A stretch of 64,000 nt of DNA from Siphonodentalium dalli. Its lineage: Eukaryota > Mollusca > Scaphopoda > Gadilida > Siphonodentaliidae. The translations under genes were made by a program, and so were the position numbers. Below are positions 11,943 to 22,974 of this stretch, one piece after another. The stretch is taken from positions 62,323,897 to 62,387,896 of the forward strand of contig CP136063.1 of assembly GCA_032622095.1 (NCBI GenBank). The letters are read 5' to 3'. Positions within the stretch are counted from its first letter, which is position 1; each line of letters starts with the position of its first letter. Under the pieces are notes generated by a model that ran no database searches, had not been told where the DNA came from, and saw only the letters and a program-made list of their open reading frames with translations.

Positions 11943-12260
11943 AGATTTTTAGCTCACATGAGACGAAGTCTCAAAGTGAGCTTTACCCGTAACCCATCAC
12001 TTGGTGTCCGTCATCCGTGTGTCAACAATTTATAAAATCGACTTCTTCTCTAAAACCACTAGTCTGATTTGACTGATATTTTGTATGTATGGTCCTTGGG
12101 TGACTGTGAATCAAGTTTGTTCAAATCGTTCCGGTCCGTCGATTAGGGGCCGGTTGAGAGACAGATAACTCTATTTTTGACCAAAATACTTAAAAAATTG
12201 ACTTCTTCTCTAAAATCACTAGTCCGATTTGGCTGGGAACCAATAAAGGGCGTTTATATA
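11943..12260. repeat. Interspersed repeat with AGCTCAC hairpin end
   Basis: It begins with a hairpin (agctcacatgagacgaag then tctcaaagtgagct) and continues with a tandem pair of blocks containing tcgacttcttctctaaaa. Repeats of this shape are abundant in mollusc genomes as I recall them; this is recognition, not a search. Confidence 0.5.
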
Positions 12261-12474
12261 ATTTGTGTGTGATTAGCCAGTAGCATTGTGCTGTCTTCTG
12301 TAACAAAATCAGGTGCTTCCTTAGGTAAAATATAGTAGGTCTTCATGTTGCTCAGGTAAAATATAGTAGGTCTTCATGTTGCTGTGCGATGGTCATAGTA
12401 TATATGAACGAAACTATGCATTTTAATGTTTTTCCGTATATATATATATGTTATGGAGGATTATTTATTTGCAG

Positions 12475-12948
12475 GATTCAACCGGGAGCGAAAGTATTGG
12501 GACATGAAGATGTATAGTCCGGCAGGCGTAATCGTTCACCTAGGAGGGAACGACACTGATTTTGACACGACAGCTGCCGGTATGCTGGTGAGAATCGCCA
12601 GCCTGAGACGACGCTGGAACGGCAAGGCAGGCTAGTGGTATTTACATCAATTCTAGACCGCAAGAATCTTCCAAATAGACGCCGTCCCTCCCTCTTCGGG
12701 TGTAAATTCAACAGGGTGCGTAATGCCATCAATCGAGACCTCAGCACTGTCGTAACTGTGCTACCACTCTGCATGACAGGTGTTGAGTATGGTGATGATG
12801 ACATTCACCTAGACGACATTGGGATGACGATGCAGTTGCTTGTCATGAGCGAAGCTGCGCGCGTCCTCAGAGGAAATCGAGGCCATCCAACCCTTTCTTT
12901 CAAGAAAGATAACTTGGTTGCTTCGCCACGACAGTTCGGCTGTCCCTC
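12475..12948 (+). pseudogene. SGNH-hydrolase-like exon with frameshifts
   Basis: The exon is flanked by a good acceptor (atttatttgcag, AG at 12473-12474) and a perfect donor (GTGAGTAT at 12949). One frame gives PGAKVLGHEDV, a second gives SPAGVIVHLGGNDTDFD, and a third gives RLVVFTSILDRKNLPNRR, later HLDDIGMTMQLLV. GGND and the late D-x-x-H-L-D block match SGNH/GDSL-type hydrolase folds found in invertebrate mobile-element proteins. Because three frames are needed, at least two single-base indels have occurred. It was probably an esterase-like domain of a retroelement protein; function is inferred only from these motifs. Confidence 0.55.
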
Positions 12949-13139
12949 GTGAGTATATACATAATGGGCATATATAATATATATATTCCTATAGTCAACA
13001 CCGCTTAAATATGAATGTACAGCTTAATATTTGCAAAACGAATAGGCAAATAAAACATTAATTTTACATAACTTGTTTCTATACCAATGTTATATATCAA
13101 GTGAAGCAGTATTCATATTTACTTTTGTTCTTGCATGTC

Positions 13140-13450
13140 CACCTGATAACAGGAAGGTTATTTAGTGGTGTCAACTTTCACGATGCCTTGGGGCGAACAC
13201 ACTGGGAGAGCATGTGCCTTCAACTAATCTTCAAGACCAGCAGGAATTATAATTTAATCAAGCCCTGTACAAATAAAGTTAATTTGATACATGTCATGTT
13301 TGAATCATATAGGAAAATGCGCCCAGCATGACATATTTACTTTTACCCGACACCAGGGTATAGTGACAGGTTTAGTGGTGTCAACATTTTCTGCCATGCT
13401 TCCTTGTGGTGAACACACTGGTAGAGTGCATGCCTGCAAAAATTCTCTTT
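13140..13450 (+). repeat. Diverged duplicate of a short exon-like segment
   Basis: Segments at about 13153-13230 and 13370-13445 share a frame with LVVSTF and GEHTGR. Both follow an AG that could serve as acceptor. The first ends at TAA; the second runs on. They may be decayed, duplicated exons of the SGNH or downstream gene. Confidence 0.4.
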
Positions 13451-13787
13451 TGATCACGAAACAACAAATATTATTTATTCTCTGACCAAAGGTTGAAAGT
13501 GAAGGGAGACAAATCATTTGATCTGAATGGTCTCAAATTGAGAAGGAAAACCCCATGTCATATTTATGTTGCGTCAGTCACGGCATGCATGTATTAAGTA
13601 AATTGAAGAAAATTTGTTGTGAAAGACCAAAAAGTTGCAATGACCTATGAGGATACAAATCAGCTTAATAATGTGTTGTGTCACTCGCTGAATGATCCTC
13701 ATCATATTTGGAATATATATAAAATAGAGGGGTGCCTGGTTGATTATAGGGGTTCCCATCGAAGTATATATATCTCTCAAATTTCAG

Positions 13788-15031
13788 TGGACGGTTGGGT
13801 TCCGGTTGGTGTTGTTGTGGAACGTCTTTGTACCAATAGCAACACCATCATCAATCAGCTGCCGACCTGCCAGGGTCTAATGGAACGTATCGAAGTGTGC
13901 ATTCAATCCACACATGGCCACAGTGTGGAGGTAGTGTTATTTCCCATTCGATCTTTTACTTACTATATTATTGCCAATGTGAAAATATTCAATTTGAATG
14001 TCCATGATACATACATGCCCATAAATAGTTAAGCAGACTGACATGATATATATATCATAAATAAATAATACACATTCCTGTTTTAATATGTCCAGATGGA
14101 TAATTACATAGATGTACATTTATATTGTTCGCAAAGAATGACGTTGGATTAATTGGCGTTATCGATATTGAGTTCGTTGGTGAAATCATCTGATTATATT
14201 TGCAGATCGACCAGAGCAAAATGCACTACAAGGCTGTGAGACTCTCGGGTGCACAGATATTTCACTACACATCGAGAGATAACACTGCGGCCATATGTCA
14301 GGTGGCGAGTATTTGATTATCTGATCTATTCATCAGGACCAACTCACCCATACACTCGATATACTTTTGCTTTTGTGGAACTATAATTTGGAGGGTCAGT
14401 GTCCCGGAATCCCTCATACCAGAGCATGGAAGGCGGCATATACATATAGGGGTGGGTGGGTGACGCCCTCATATTGTATACATTTATAATAATACCCAAG
14501 CAATACCCCTATATTTAACTCCAGAAATCATAAGACATTTAAAACGTTATCAGTATTTATTAGGAAGGTCCTAGAGATATTTCGGTCCCACTGAGGCTTA
14601 CAACCAGCAGCCAGTCGAATTGAAACAGCGTAGCTAAAGAATATCGCCCACCCATTTCTACATGTATATACTGGGTCCAGAAATGTTGCCCATGGTTCTG
14701 CTGTTGTTGGATGTTAGGTTGCTTTGGTCATTACTGTATATATATATTTACATTGTATTTATGTATACAACTCTTCTTTAATGTCTATATTGACGATCTG
14801 AATAAACTTAATTCAATTGAATTGAATATATACATACCACTGCAGTCTTATATATAGAGTTCATTGCAATAATATCGCTCTTCCAGGGAATCAATATGAT
14901 GGGACGAGCATTCATCCACATGTGAGAAGTGACAAATGAGGTGTCCAGAGAAGACCTACATACACAGATGCTCGCGACAAAGCGCTACGTGGTTGCCATT
15001 GAACTCGACTCGGAAGAAATGGATAGAAGGC
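13788..15031 (+). pseudogene. Three phase-compatible exons of an unidentified gene
   Basis: Exon 1 (13788-13930) follows ctctcaaatttcag and ends at a GTAGTG donor; it encodes DGWVPVGVVVERLCTNSNTI and, at its end, CIQSTHGHSVE. Exon 2 (14206-14301, exactly 32 codons) runs from a ttgcag acceptor to CAG|GTGGCG and includes VRLSGAQIFHYTSRDNTA. Exon 3 (14887-about 15031) follows ctcttccag and encodes GINMMGRAFIHM, a TGA at 14923-14925, then EVSREDLHTQMLATKRYVVA up to a GTCCGA donor. The junctions between exons are phase 0, which is unlikely by chance. I do not recognise the protein. The in-frame TGA argues for a pseudogene or a misplaced exon 3 end. Confidence 0.5.
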
Positions 15032-15149
15032 GAGGTCCGACTTTACCGGAACAGCAAAGGGATCCTTCTTTGCCAACAACACATTCCTGTGACTTGTTTC
15101 TATTTTGTTTAGTATTTGACCCAATTGTGTATTTGACCCAATTGTGAAC

Positions 15150-16436
15150 GATTAAAAATGGTCAGCATCCATTCTAGATAAAATTAAAGTGATGTGAAAC
15201 ACTCCAGCAGGATGATCGAATAGAACTAGAGAATAATCTTGTTCAAAGTAGTAATGTATATATCCAAATTGACAACACACACCGTAATTCTTATATATTA
15301 ATTAATTGCAGTGGCTCTTGGTGGGGAATCGTTTTCGTTAGTTTATCGCAGATACATGTAGATGCGTCCCGAATCGAGTAGTAAATATTTACGATGTTTT
15401 CTATGGAGTGGTTGGGTCGTTTAGCTTCAGATTTTCGGCAATGTTAGAATAACTCAATCAATTATGACCGATATAGACCAACTAACATCCACTATTAACC
15501 CCCACACCCGAACATTGCAAGTTGCAACATGCTTATAAGAATATATATATAGACAAAGGTCTGCCAATTAAATATATCCCCAAAATATATAGACCCTTTC
15601 GTCCCAAATAGAATATACCCACATCAACCTAACAGCATGCCCATAAACCAATTCATGTACCTGAATCGACCCCAAAATGTATTTATTATAAATAAACTAA
15701 TATAGCCATTCCATTACAGATAAATTCCAATATCTAAAATAACCAGAGCTCGATTTTGCTCATTTTTTAAAAATCGGTTCACACTCCGACGAGACTTTAC
15801 CGAATTAATATAGGTTTATCACTTGATAAAACTATATCAAATTTGTCAAAACGTCGCCATTAACACTACATCAAATTTGACCCTCAATGATGTCTGTGTG
15901 AATATCATGAATGGTAATTCTGATATGCGACGTCAGGTGCAACTTTATATATACCCCGTCCTCTCTGTCTTTCTCCATCATAATCTCTCTCCCTGCGTCT
16001 CACGACAACAACATTATACTATAATTATGATAGTTTCATTCCTTCCCGGCCAACCCCCCCTCTACACTTAATGAAGAGTGGGCGCGAAACACAAGGGGAG
16101 CAAACTTCATAAAAGACCTAATTGGGCTTGTTGTTTAATCCCCCTTCCAATCATCCGATTATATATATTATTCTGTCTTACTGTAAAATATTTGTCAAAT
16201 GTTTAAACATGTTATTTTTTTTATTGGAATAAAATATGTTTACATCACAATAAATTGAATTGAAGTTCATCTGCTGGTACAGGGAAAATAAGGCGATTTG
16301 GACTGGTGGCAGACATGCATCACCACGGGGTATGCAATAAACTCTTGGGCCATGACGTAACATGTCTGGCTTCCTGGGTATATTACCGAGGTAACCATCA
16401 CTTTTCTGGTAGACTGCATAGAATTCCAAAATTGTC
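15150..16436. other. No gene seen
   Basis: AT-rich DNA with no convincing exon, inverted repeat or mobile-element end. The stretch just before 16437 may hold the promoter of the PHD exon, but I see no clear TATA box. Confidence 0.4.
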
Positions 16437-16672
16437 ATGTCTTCTACGGAATGTGATTATCCATGTGGTATGTGTGGACGCAAGTGTGATACTGACGTAA
16501 TCGAGTGCGACGAGTGTTTCAAATGGATTCATCAAAGATGTTCAATATACTACTGGTTGTTGGAACACAAGTGGAATCCCACAAACAAACAAAACAGTGT
16601 GACATTTTTGTGCAAAGCATGCACATTCTGCAGAAATGATGGCGGTTACAACTTGGTGGCGGCTTTGGACAG
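16437..16672 (+). CDS. First exon encoding a PHD finger
   Basis: The ATG at 16437 starts MSSTECDYPCGMC, followed by CDTDVIECDEC, KWIHQRC and LCKAC. This is a complete C4HC3 set with standard PHD spacing: C-x2-C, then C-x2-C-x4-H-x2-C, then C-x2-C. The exon ends at AG|GTTCGT (16673), phase 2, after DGGYNLVAALD. PHD fingers of this type sit at the N-terminus of some LINE ORF1 proteins and of chromatin readers. A homologous but broken exon, also starting M-x-S-S and containing YPCGIC, occurs at 20957, which favours a retroelement origin. No following exon is recognised; 370 bases on, a Ulp1-exon fragment and a reversed LINE ORF1 interrupt. Confidence 0.65.
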
Positions 16673-17040
16673 GTTCGTATTTCTAATTAATCGTCTTGAT
16701 CTATCATTCAATCTGCCCATCACCATATATATGCATGGCTTAATTGTAGAGTAGATTGGAATTTACATAACAGAACTTTGACCCGACATGATAAGACAGC
16801 GATATCAGGCGTAATTGATCTTTCTTTGAAATTCTATATACCTCATTCGTCATAGTCGTGTCAGCGAATGTTAACAGTATTACAGTTTGTGTGGGTGTAA
16901 TAGTAATTATTAACTGTTGTTGGGGACGTGACTAACACTCAGCACGAATTAATTGCTTTATTTGTCAATATTATTTATTAAAACGACACATAATCCCAGA
17001 ACCGAAATAATTAAAGCTACAGTTTACCCGTTCTTTCACT

Positions 17041-17160
17041 TTCAGGCATTTTATGTTTTTGACTTCCATATATAAAAATGTCGAAAAATTTCTTTCGATA
17101 GATTTGTTCAACTTTATTTAACAATTATCTTTCCTCTTTCACAGTGAGAGAAAACTGTCC
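17041..17160 (+). repeat. Truncated copy of the Ulp1-exon repeat
   Basis: Intron sequence, acceptor (cctctttcacag) and the first 16 exon bases match the repeats at 24283, 25274, 25955, 33929 and 42098, then identity stops abruptly next to the LINE ORF1 end. Confidence 0.7.
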
Positions 17161-17197
17161 AAAATGAGATTTATCTCCCCTGTGGATTGACTATCCA

Positions 17198-17740
17198 TCA
17201 TTGTAATGGATTCGGAACATAGGTATGTAAATCTACTTTCATGTACCCAACCTTCAATGTCGGTGGATGATTGCACCGATTGAAGGTCAGGAGATAACTA
17301 TTCAGAGGAACTCGAATACCATCAACAGTTTTTGTAAATCGACGGACTTCTGTAACTCCCTGTGGTGCCAACTCCGCCAATATCTCTGATTCAGAAGAAT
17401 CAGCTATATCGCGGGTCCGCAACACAGCTCTGCTACTATTTAATGTCTTGTGAGGAGTAACCAATACTGGTGTTTGTGCAATAGCTGTTAACTCTAGCAG
17501 AGCATCAGATTGAACTTTCTTTGAGCATTCAATCAAGAGAGAGCCACTTATTGGCCCAGTCCTGATTGGTTTGACAGATTTCAATTGACCAGCAATGCTT
17601 TGTAGCGTTTTATCGATAACAAAGATAGGTCGTTTCACATTTGGTTCGAAGCCAAGAACCAAGTACTGTGGGAATACCACAGCAACATTGGAACTTGGCG
17701 CGTCATCATCTTACGTTTGGTTGTTTGTTTGAGTTGCCAT
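17198..17740 (-). pseudogene. LINE (Jockey/Nimbus-like) ORF1, truncated
   Basis: Reading the minus strand from the ATG at 17740 gives MATQTNNQT, a TAA at codon 10 (17713-17711), then VFPQYLVLGFEPNVK and a 150-residue body. The body contains GSLLIECSKKVQSDALLEL, TPHKTLNSSRAVLRTRDI, APQGVTEVRRF and VDLHTYVPNPLQ. These match the RRM-like gag domain of Jockey-superfamily ORF1, which binds the LINE RNA. The CCHC knuckle that normally follows PNPL is missing because the sequence is truncated at the junction near 17200. No reverse transcriptase is seen nearby. Confidence 0.75.
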
Positions 17741-18301
17741 ACAAAAAGCAAAATATCGACAACTAGCCCAGCAGCCGCCGTGGACTACCCTTCAAATTCT
17801 GTTCGGGTCGAAGACTGGTACATAGCTGAAGCGGAGACCCGTTTAGCCACTGCATATAGCAGCCTCCCGGTACCTCTCCACAGTGAGACAGGCGTGAACA
17901 ATACAGGATTCAACATTCAACAATCATCAGACGTTCATAAAGAGACAGGACAAAACAGAAACATCAGACATGAATAAACTGAAAACAATACTTCAAACAT
18001 CAGACGAACCAAATGAATCTGAAACATTGTGGAGAGGCGTGACTAGCCGATTGATTGAGCCGGGTCAACTCAACCACCCGTCTTGAAGAGATGTAGGACC
18101 AAAGAGGACCATGAGCTAAGTCATATCCGCAGGTCGATGCCTCACGTGATACCACTGCCCTTGTACCTCCAGGACTCCTACACCACACCTCACGGGATGC
18201 ACCCCACTGCAAACAGGGTGCCACATTAGGGGATTTTTATCCCTCGCAGTGGAACGGTAGGCCTATTCTATCCCGGACCCACACGGGCAATACAGTAAGT
18301 T
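17741..18301. other. Possible LINE 5' region, no gene
   Basis: If the ORF1 on the minus strand keeps its upstream DNA, this more GC-balanced block would be the LINE 5' UTR. A plus-strand open frame at 17717-17977 shows no recognisable domain. The assignment rests on position only. Confidence 0.3.
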
Positions 18302-18573
18302 GTTAGATAGCAACACCATACAGGTTCAGTTAGATAGCAACACCATACAGGTTCAGTTAGATAGCAACACCATACAGGTTAGTTAGATAGCAACATCATA
18401 CAGGTTCAGTTAGATAGCAACACCATACAGGTTCAGTTAGATAGCAACACCATTCAGGTTCAGTTAGATAGCAACACCATACAGGTTCAGTTAGATAGCA
18501 ACACCATACAGGTTCAGTTAGATAGCAACACCATACAGGTTCAGTTAGATAGCAACACCATACAGGTTCAGTT
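18302..18573 (+). repeat. 27-base minisatellite, 10 copies
   Basis: Unit ttagatagcaacaccatacaggttcag, nearly identical throughout, with one copy lacking three bases. The same unit occurs 3 times at 26545-26617 and 4 times at 34519-34627, each time followed by the same agctcaattcaatttatatc flank, so the array is part of a larger duplicated block. Confidence 0.95.
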
Positions 18574-19500
18574 AGAAGCTCAATTCAATTTATATCGTCA
18601 ATATTCCACATGTTGATTGATTGATTGGGGTTTAACGTTGTTTTAGCAATAAAGCCATATCACAGCGAGAAGAAACAGATTATCAAAATCGAGTGAAGCA
18701 ACTGTGAATAGAAATGCCAGTGAATTAGACTAAAACGAAACAGATTACATACAACTAAAAACACCCATATTCCACATGTAGTGCAATACATAAATTGTCA
18801 ATTTTTTATATAGTGATTTCCATGGTGCATGTGTGCAGTGCATAATCAAGATTCTAATCTATAGGTAGTTTTATTCAGTAACCAAGAGATGGGGTCTGGG
18901 TTGGTGGAACATGTTATTCATGCGAACAAGGTGGACAGTGCAGTTCGTTAAGAGTTATTGATATCAAATGGTAAAGAAATCTCTACCCATGCACATACAT
19001 CTTTAAATGACAGGAAATGAAATGCTTTCCATTACAGCCTTGAACTGATGATGTGAACAAGCTCAATGCATACATCACAGAAACAGCAAATAAACTTGTT
19101 GATCAGCTGAAAGAATATAATCATGATTCCCCTACATGGTGCTCAATTAAATTGTTCTATCAAAGATAATATTATTAAATCACAAGATCCATAGATTTCT
19201 GCCGCTTCAGCCACGCCTCCATCAGTGACAGTCCAGATGACAATCCGGAATGATCCCAAAGATCAGAATCAGTGGCATACCTCAAGACTGTTCCATCACA
19301 TCCAATACTGGCCATGTGATGATATAGTATCGCTAGTTACCACTGGAGAATTTCACCTGGCGGCTCAAGCTGTGCTGTGCAATCTGGAGAAAACATGAGA
19401 TTTTATGTGTGAAGCAGGACCAACACTGCGTCTTAAGAGATGGGACGACAAGGCCACAGAGGAATACAGTAAGTTGTAAATTATATAATTTTAATTATAC
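18574..19500 (+). repeat. Duplicated block with helical exon and array unit
   Basis: Matches 34628-35420 along its length. It includes a SINE-like stretch (gattggggtttaacgttg), a decayed exon in which one frame reads KLNAYITETANKLVDQLK (at 35090-35150 in the sister copy, with TDDV just before), and one unit of the coiled-coil exon array from about 19190. The helical peptide suggests a coiled-coil or helical-bundle region of the parent gene. All copies contain stops. Confidence 0.65.
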
Positions 19501-19510
19501 CCACCAAAGT

Positions 19511-19773
19511 TTGGTTTGTTAGGGTTTATCGTCGTTCTAGCCGCAAGGCCACACAGAACGTTGTCAATTTTACGGGTGGAGGAAAGACCACGCAGACGCT
19601 TAATTTCAACGAGAAATCGTCCCACTGACCCCCGGAAAGCAACTGACAAACTTGCCCAGATACATGATTCCGGTCACCCTCCTTATAATGGGGCTCGAAC
19701 CAGCTTCGTCAGGGCTGGACGGCCTGTGACGGTGTAATGCGCCTGGCACTCTACTGACTGGACCACATGGGGC
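19511..19773 (-). mobile_element. tRNA-derived SINE, copy 1
   Basis: On the minus strand a pol III A box (TGGTCCAGTCAGTAGAGTGCC, 19765-19745) is followed about 64 bases later by a perfect B box (GGTTCGAGCCC, 19701-19691). Downstream is a body with cgatttctcgttgaaatt and a tail ending GACGATAAACCCTAACAAAC, like the conserved tail of mollusc SINEs. It is inserted in an array unit between cccaccaaag and caaactatgctg. A second copy lies at 37166-37458. Confidence 0.8.
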
Positions 19774-20069
19774 AAACTATGCTGTGTAATCCGGACAAAA
19801 CAAGAGATTTTATGTGCGAAGGAGCAAAGCTGTGTCTTCTGAGATGGGACGACAAAGCCACAGAGGAATACAGTATGTTGTAAATTATATAATTTTAGTT
19901 ATACCCACCAAAGAGAACTGGACGTTTGTAAACAAAAATATTCAGCGCTAGAATGCAAAGTGCTGGTGACTGCTGGTGATGGACGAAAAATCGCCTTTCT
20001 AGAACCAGATATATATGCTGCTTCAGCATTGCCTGCGCGGTCACTATGAATACCGAACATAACTGAACA

Positions 20070-20650
20070 CAACCGAAAACAAGTCAAAATAAGGGTTAAA
20101 AGACGGAAATATATGAAATAAAGTTTATAATGATGTGTGTGTATATGTAAGCTAGTGATATGTGAAGTTTGCTGCAATTTGGCCAATTAAAAGTTGCGTT
20201 ATTATTAGCTGCGGGCACGCAAACCAGAGTTCGACAAGATGGTGGCTAACTCTATGAATACCGAACACAAGTTCAATAAGGGAAATATATAAAATAAAGT
20301 TTGTACTGATGTGTATTTATATGTAAGTTACTGATATGTGAAGTTTAATGCAATTTGGCCGATTTAAAGTATAGTTATTTATAGGTTTATGTACAATATT
20401 ACCTGTCGGCACACAAACCAGAGTTCGGCAAGATGAATACTGACCACAAGAATAAAAGGGAAATATATAAAATAAAGTTTATAATGATGTGTATGTGTAT
20501 GTAAGTTAGTGGCATTTGAAGTCGGCACGCAAGCTAGGGTTCGGCTAATCTTGATTGACAGCCGTCTTGTTCCTAAAGTGTATGCTTGGAGTCAGGAATA
20601 CCCTGGTTAGGGTTCGGCAAGGATTTCTATGAATGTCGAACACAAGTCAA
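20070..20650 (+). repeat. Tandem repeat, three units of about 177 bases
   Basis: The marker aaataaagtttataatgatg starts near 20116, 20292 and 20470. Each unit also carries a variant of ggcacgcaaaccagagttcg. The units are diverged and non-coding. The array directly follows a truncated coiled-coil exon unit. Confidence 0.75.
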
Positions 20651-20956
20651 AATAAGGGATGATTAAGACATCACCGTCAGGTGATAATTAATTTCCCCTA
20701 ACATCTGGCACTGCGCAGTAGAGCCTTTGTTGTTGATTAATTACCGATGTGCGATCGTGGATTACTCTGGCTTACCGAAAAGATTTCAGGGATGTTTTGC
20801 CAGTGATATTCAAGCAAGGTTTCACAGGTTTCATAGCAACCAAAATGGTTGAATAAACAATATATTGGTGATGATTAAATGAGTTGATGGTGTCATATGC
20901 AGGGTATAAGTATGAAATGGACTCTGAAAATTTCATTCGATCTTCGATCTGAAACA

Positions 20957-22830
20957 ATGACTTCATCAAAGTCTTCAACCATGTTGTATCCGTGTGGCAT
21001 TTGTGATGCATCATGTCACTAGATTCGCAGTATAGGCTGTGGTCTCTGTGACAGGTGGTATCACCTCAACTGTGAGTTTCTTAAGGTAAGTGATTTTAAA
21101 TTTTTTTAGAAGTCTGCTCTCGATTATTTCTGCAGTAAGTGTCTTTATTCTGCTGGTGCATTCAACTGGGATCATTCCCACTTGTGTCTCATGATGTCAG
21201 TGAACGAAGGGTCGACTATCGAGGCCACAAAAAGGGAAAAGATCTTTTGAGTCCCGAAATTGGAAAATGAGTGGAAAACGTTGCGACTGACCCGACTTAA
21301 CAGACAATTTATCAGAAATAGTTGACGATCAATTACAGGACATTAGAGGTGCTTTACATGGCTGTGGAAATTTTCAATTAGCGAATCAGGCAATATCATT
21401 AAAAGTACACAATAGTAGTGATGAGCCGATAAACGGGAACGACAATCGGAATCGGATTTGAACATCGGGATTTCCGATTGTCTAAATAATAAATAGGTGC
21501 TTGTTTTTCTTCAATAAACTGTTTTAAATATGACGATGTTTTGTTGAATAAATGACCAATAAACATGTGGGAAGTGATACCACACACAAACTTGATATAC
21601 AGACATGTCCTATTCAATACCCCGGCCGTACCTGGGTCTATGTTTGAACAATTTATTAGTGGGGATCAGTGGGAAGCACGTGACACTTTGTGTTAGAGTG
21701 AGGCGGCAAGCATGACGCCATGATTGCGCATAATCATTAATTATTGGCATACCGGAACAGTCGTTTCAGTCAATTGATTTCGTTAGCATTATGATGTACA
21801 CAACGTATATATCATGGGACTCATGAACACCCATAGGTAACTTTATTGTTCATCAACATGTAGACATTTTGATTTATGTCAGACTATCAAAAATCAAGAT
21901 GTATACATACGGAGTACAACAGAGCTATCTATATAGTACATACAGCTTAACAGGAATAAACTATACTATAGAAACCGAAAGTGCATGTCACGTGACTTTA
22001 AATAGTCAAAGACAATGTCATTCCATCCAGTCAGCCTCGTGTGACGTCACGTATAGATCACCACCAATGATTATTATGATGACCACGCTGAAATCGAATC
22101 GTGTCTGTGAAATTGACATGAACATGGTGTAACTTGCAACTAGTTCAGTCGGCTCATTTCCTTTGATGTGGTGTCTTTGAATTGGGATCAAAGAAAAATG
22201 CCATTGGATGAATTGTTATCAAAAACGAACCGTGGACATGTCGTCATGCACGTGGCTACATCAAACTTTCAAACAATTTGTTGTGCAATAGCCTAAAATA
22301 CATGGGTAAGTTGCCTGTATTCGATCACAAGTCCGCCCATGCCCACCTATATACTTACCCAAACATATACCTATGTACATACTGTGTGCTGGCATATTAC
22401 TTCGTTTGTTGCTTGCTTCTAATTCTAAGTATTATATAACACATATAACATATTCTGCTACAATTATTGAAATAATCGGAATCGGCTGATTGTGATCTCA
22501 AATAATCGGCAATCGGCGCAAGGCTCTATTTGACAATTGGCTCATCACTTAACAATAGTACATGGGTAAATATGACAGCAGACAAACGTGACCGACGACT
22601 AAAACGACTAATGACGTATGTTTATGATACTGCTAACTACAAACATCAATGGACGGACGCCTGACTATTCCGAAAACAGTGGCTATTGCCAAAAAACTGG
22701 GACAAGTAAAGCGAGTAAAATCTTGCAAAACAAAATCAGTTGGCAATAAACGCCAAGAGTCGTTTGATGTGTCTGAGTTTCCGGCATTGGGTCATTTTGA
22801 ATTCTAACTCTAAGTCTTCTGAGTCTAAAG
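20957..22830 (+). pseudogene. PHD-type retroelement ORF1-like pseudogene, split by a hAT element
   Basis: The ATG at 20957 opens MTSSKSSTMLYPCGICDASC, then a TAG, then IGCGLCDRWYHLNCEFLK, another TAG, and DYFCSKCL. These are the PHD ligands, homologous to the exon at 16437. Further frames give LSEIVDDQLQDIRGALHG and VKRVKSCKTKSVGNKRQ with SEFPALG, a linker style seen in LINE ORF1 proteins. A 1.1-kb element interrupts at 21417; the frame is continuous across the two sides (QAISLKVHNS before, TWVNMTADKRDRR after). At least two stops and two frameshifts show it is dead. A LINE ORF1 origin is inferred. Confidence 0.6.
21417..22551. mobile_element. hAT-type non-autonomous element
   Basis: Ends are TAGTGATGAGCCGAT at the left and, in reverse complement, TAAGTGATGAGCCAAT at the right, which fit the hAT end pattern. 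The 8-base sequence acaatagt flanks both sides (21409-21416 and 22552-22559), the hAT target-duplication length. The interior is AT-rich and non-coding. A partial second copy starts at 62682. Confidence 0.8.
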
Positions 22831-22974
22831 TTCGTTCGCCAAAGCTTGACATATATACAATAGCATATCAACTTCCTGGATTCCTTCGTGCTTACCTTCG
22901 AGTTTTCGTTTTGCCACACACAGGAGCCATTTCCATCCACTGACTTCAAGGAGAACAATCTCTGTGACAGTCAA

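Noticed and set aside
17717-17977. Plus-strand ORF opposite the LINE ORF1 start
   Set aside because: No recognisable domain; it overlaps the ORF1 start region in antisense and lacks splice or promoter support.
18302-18573. CRISPR-like array
   Set aside because: The 27-base units abut with no unique spacers, so it is a minisatellite; the genome is eukaryotic. The same holds for the 29-, 58- and 74-base arrays.
19691-19765. tRNA gene on the minus strand
   Set aside because: A and B boxes are present, but no cloverleaf closes and a SINE body and tail follow, with a second copy at 37 kb.
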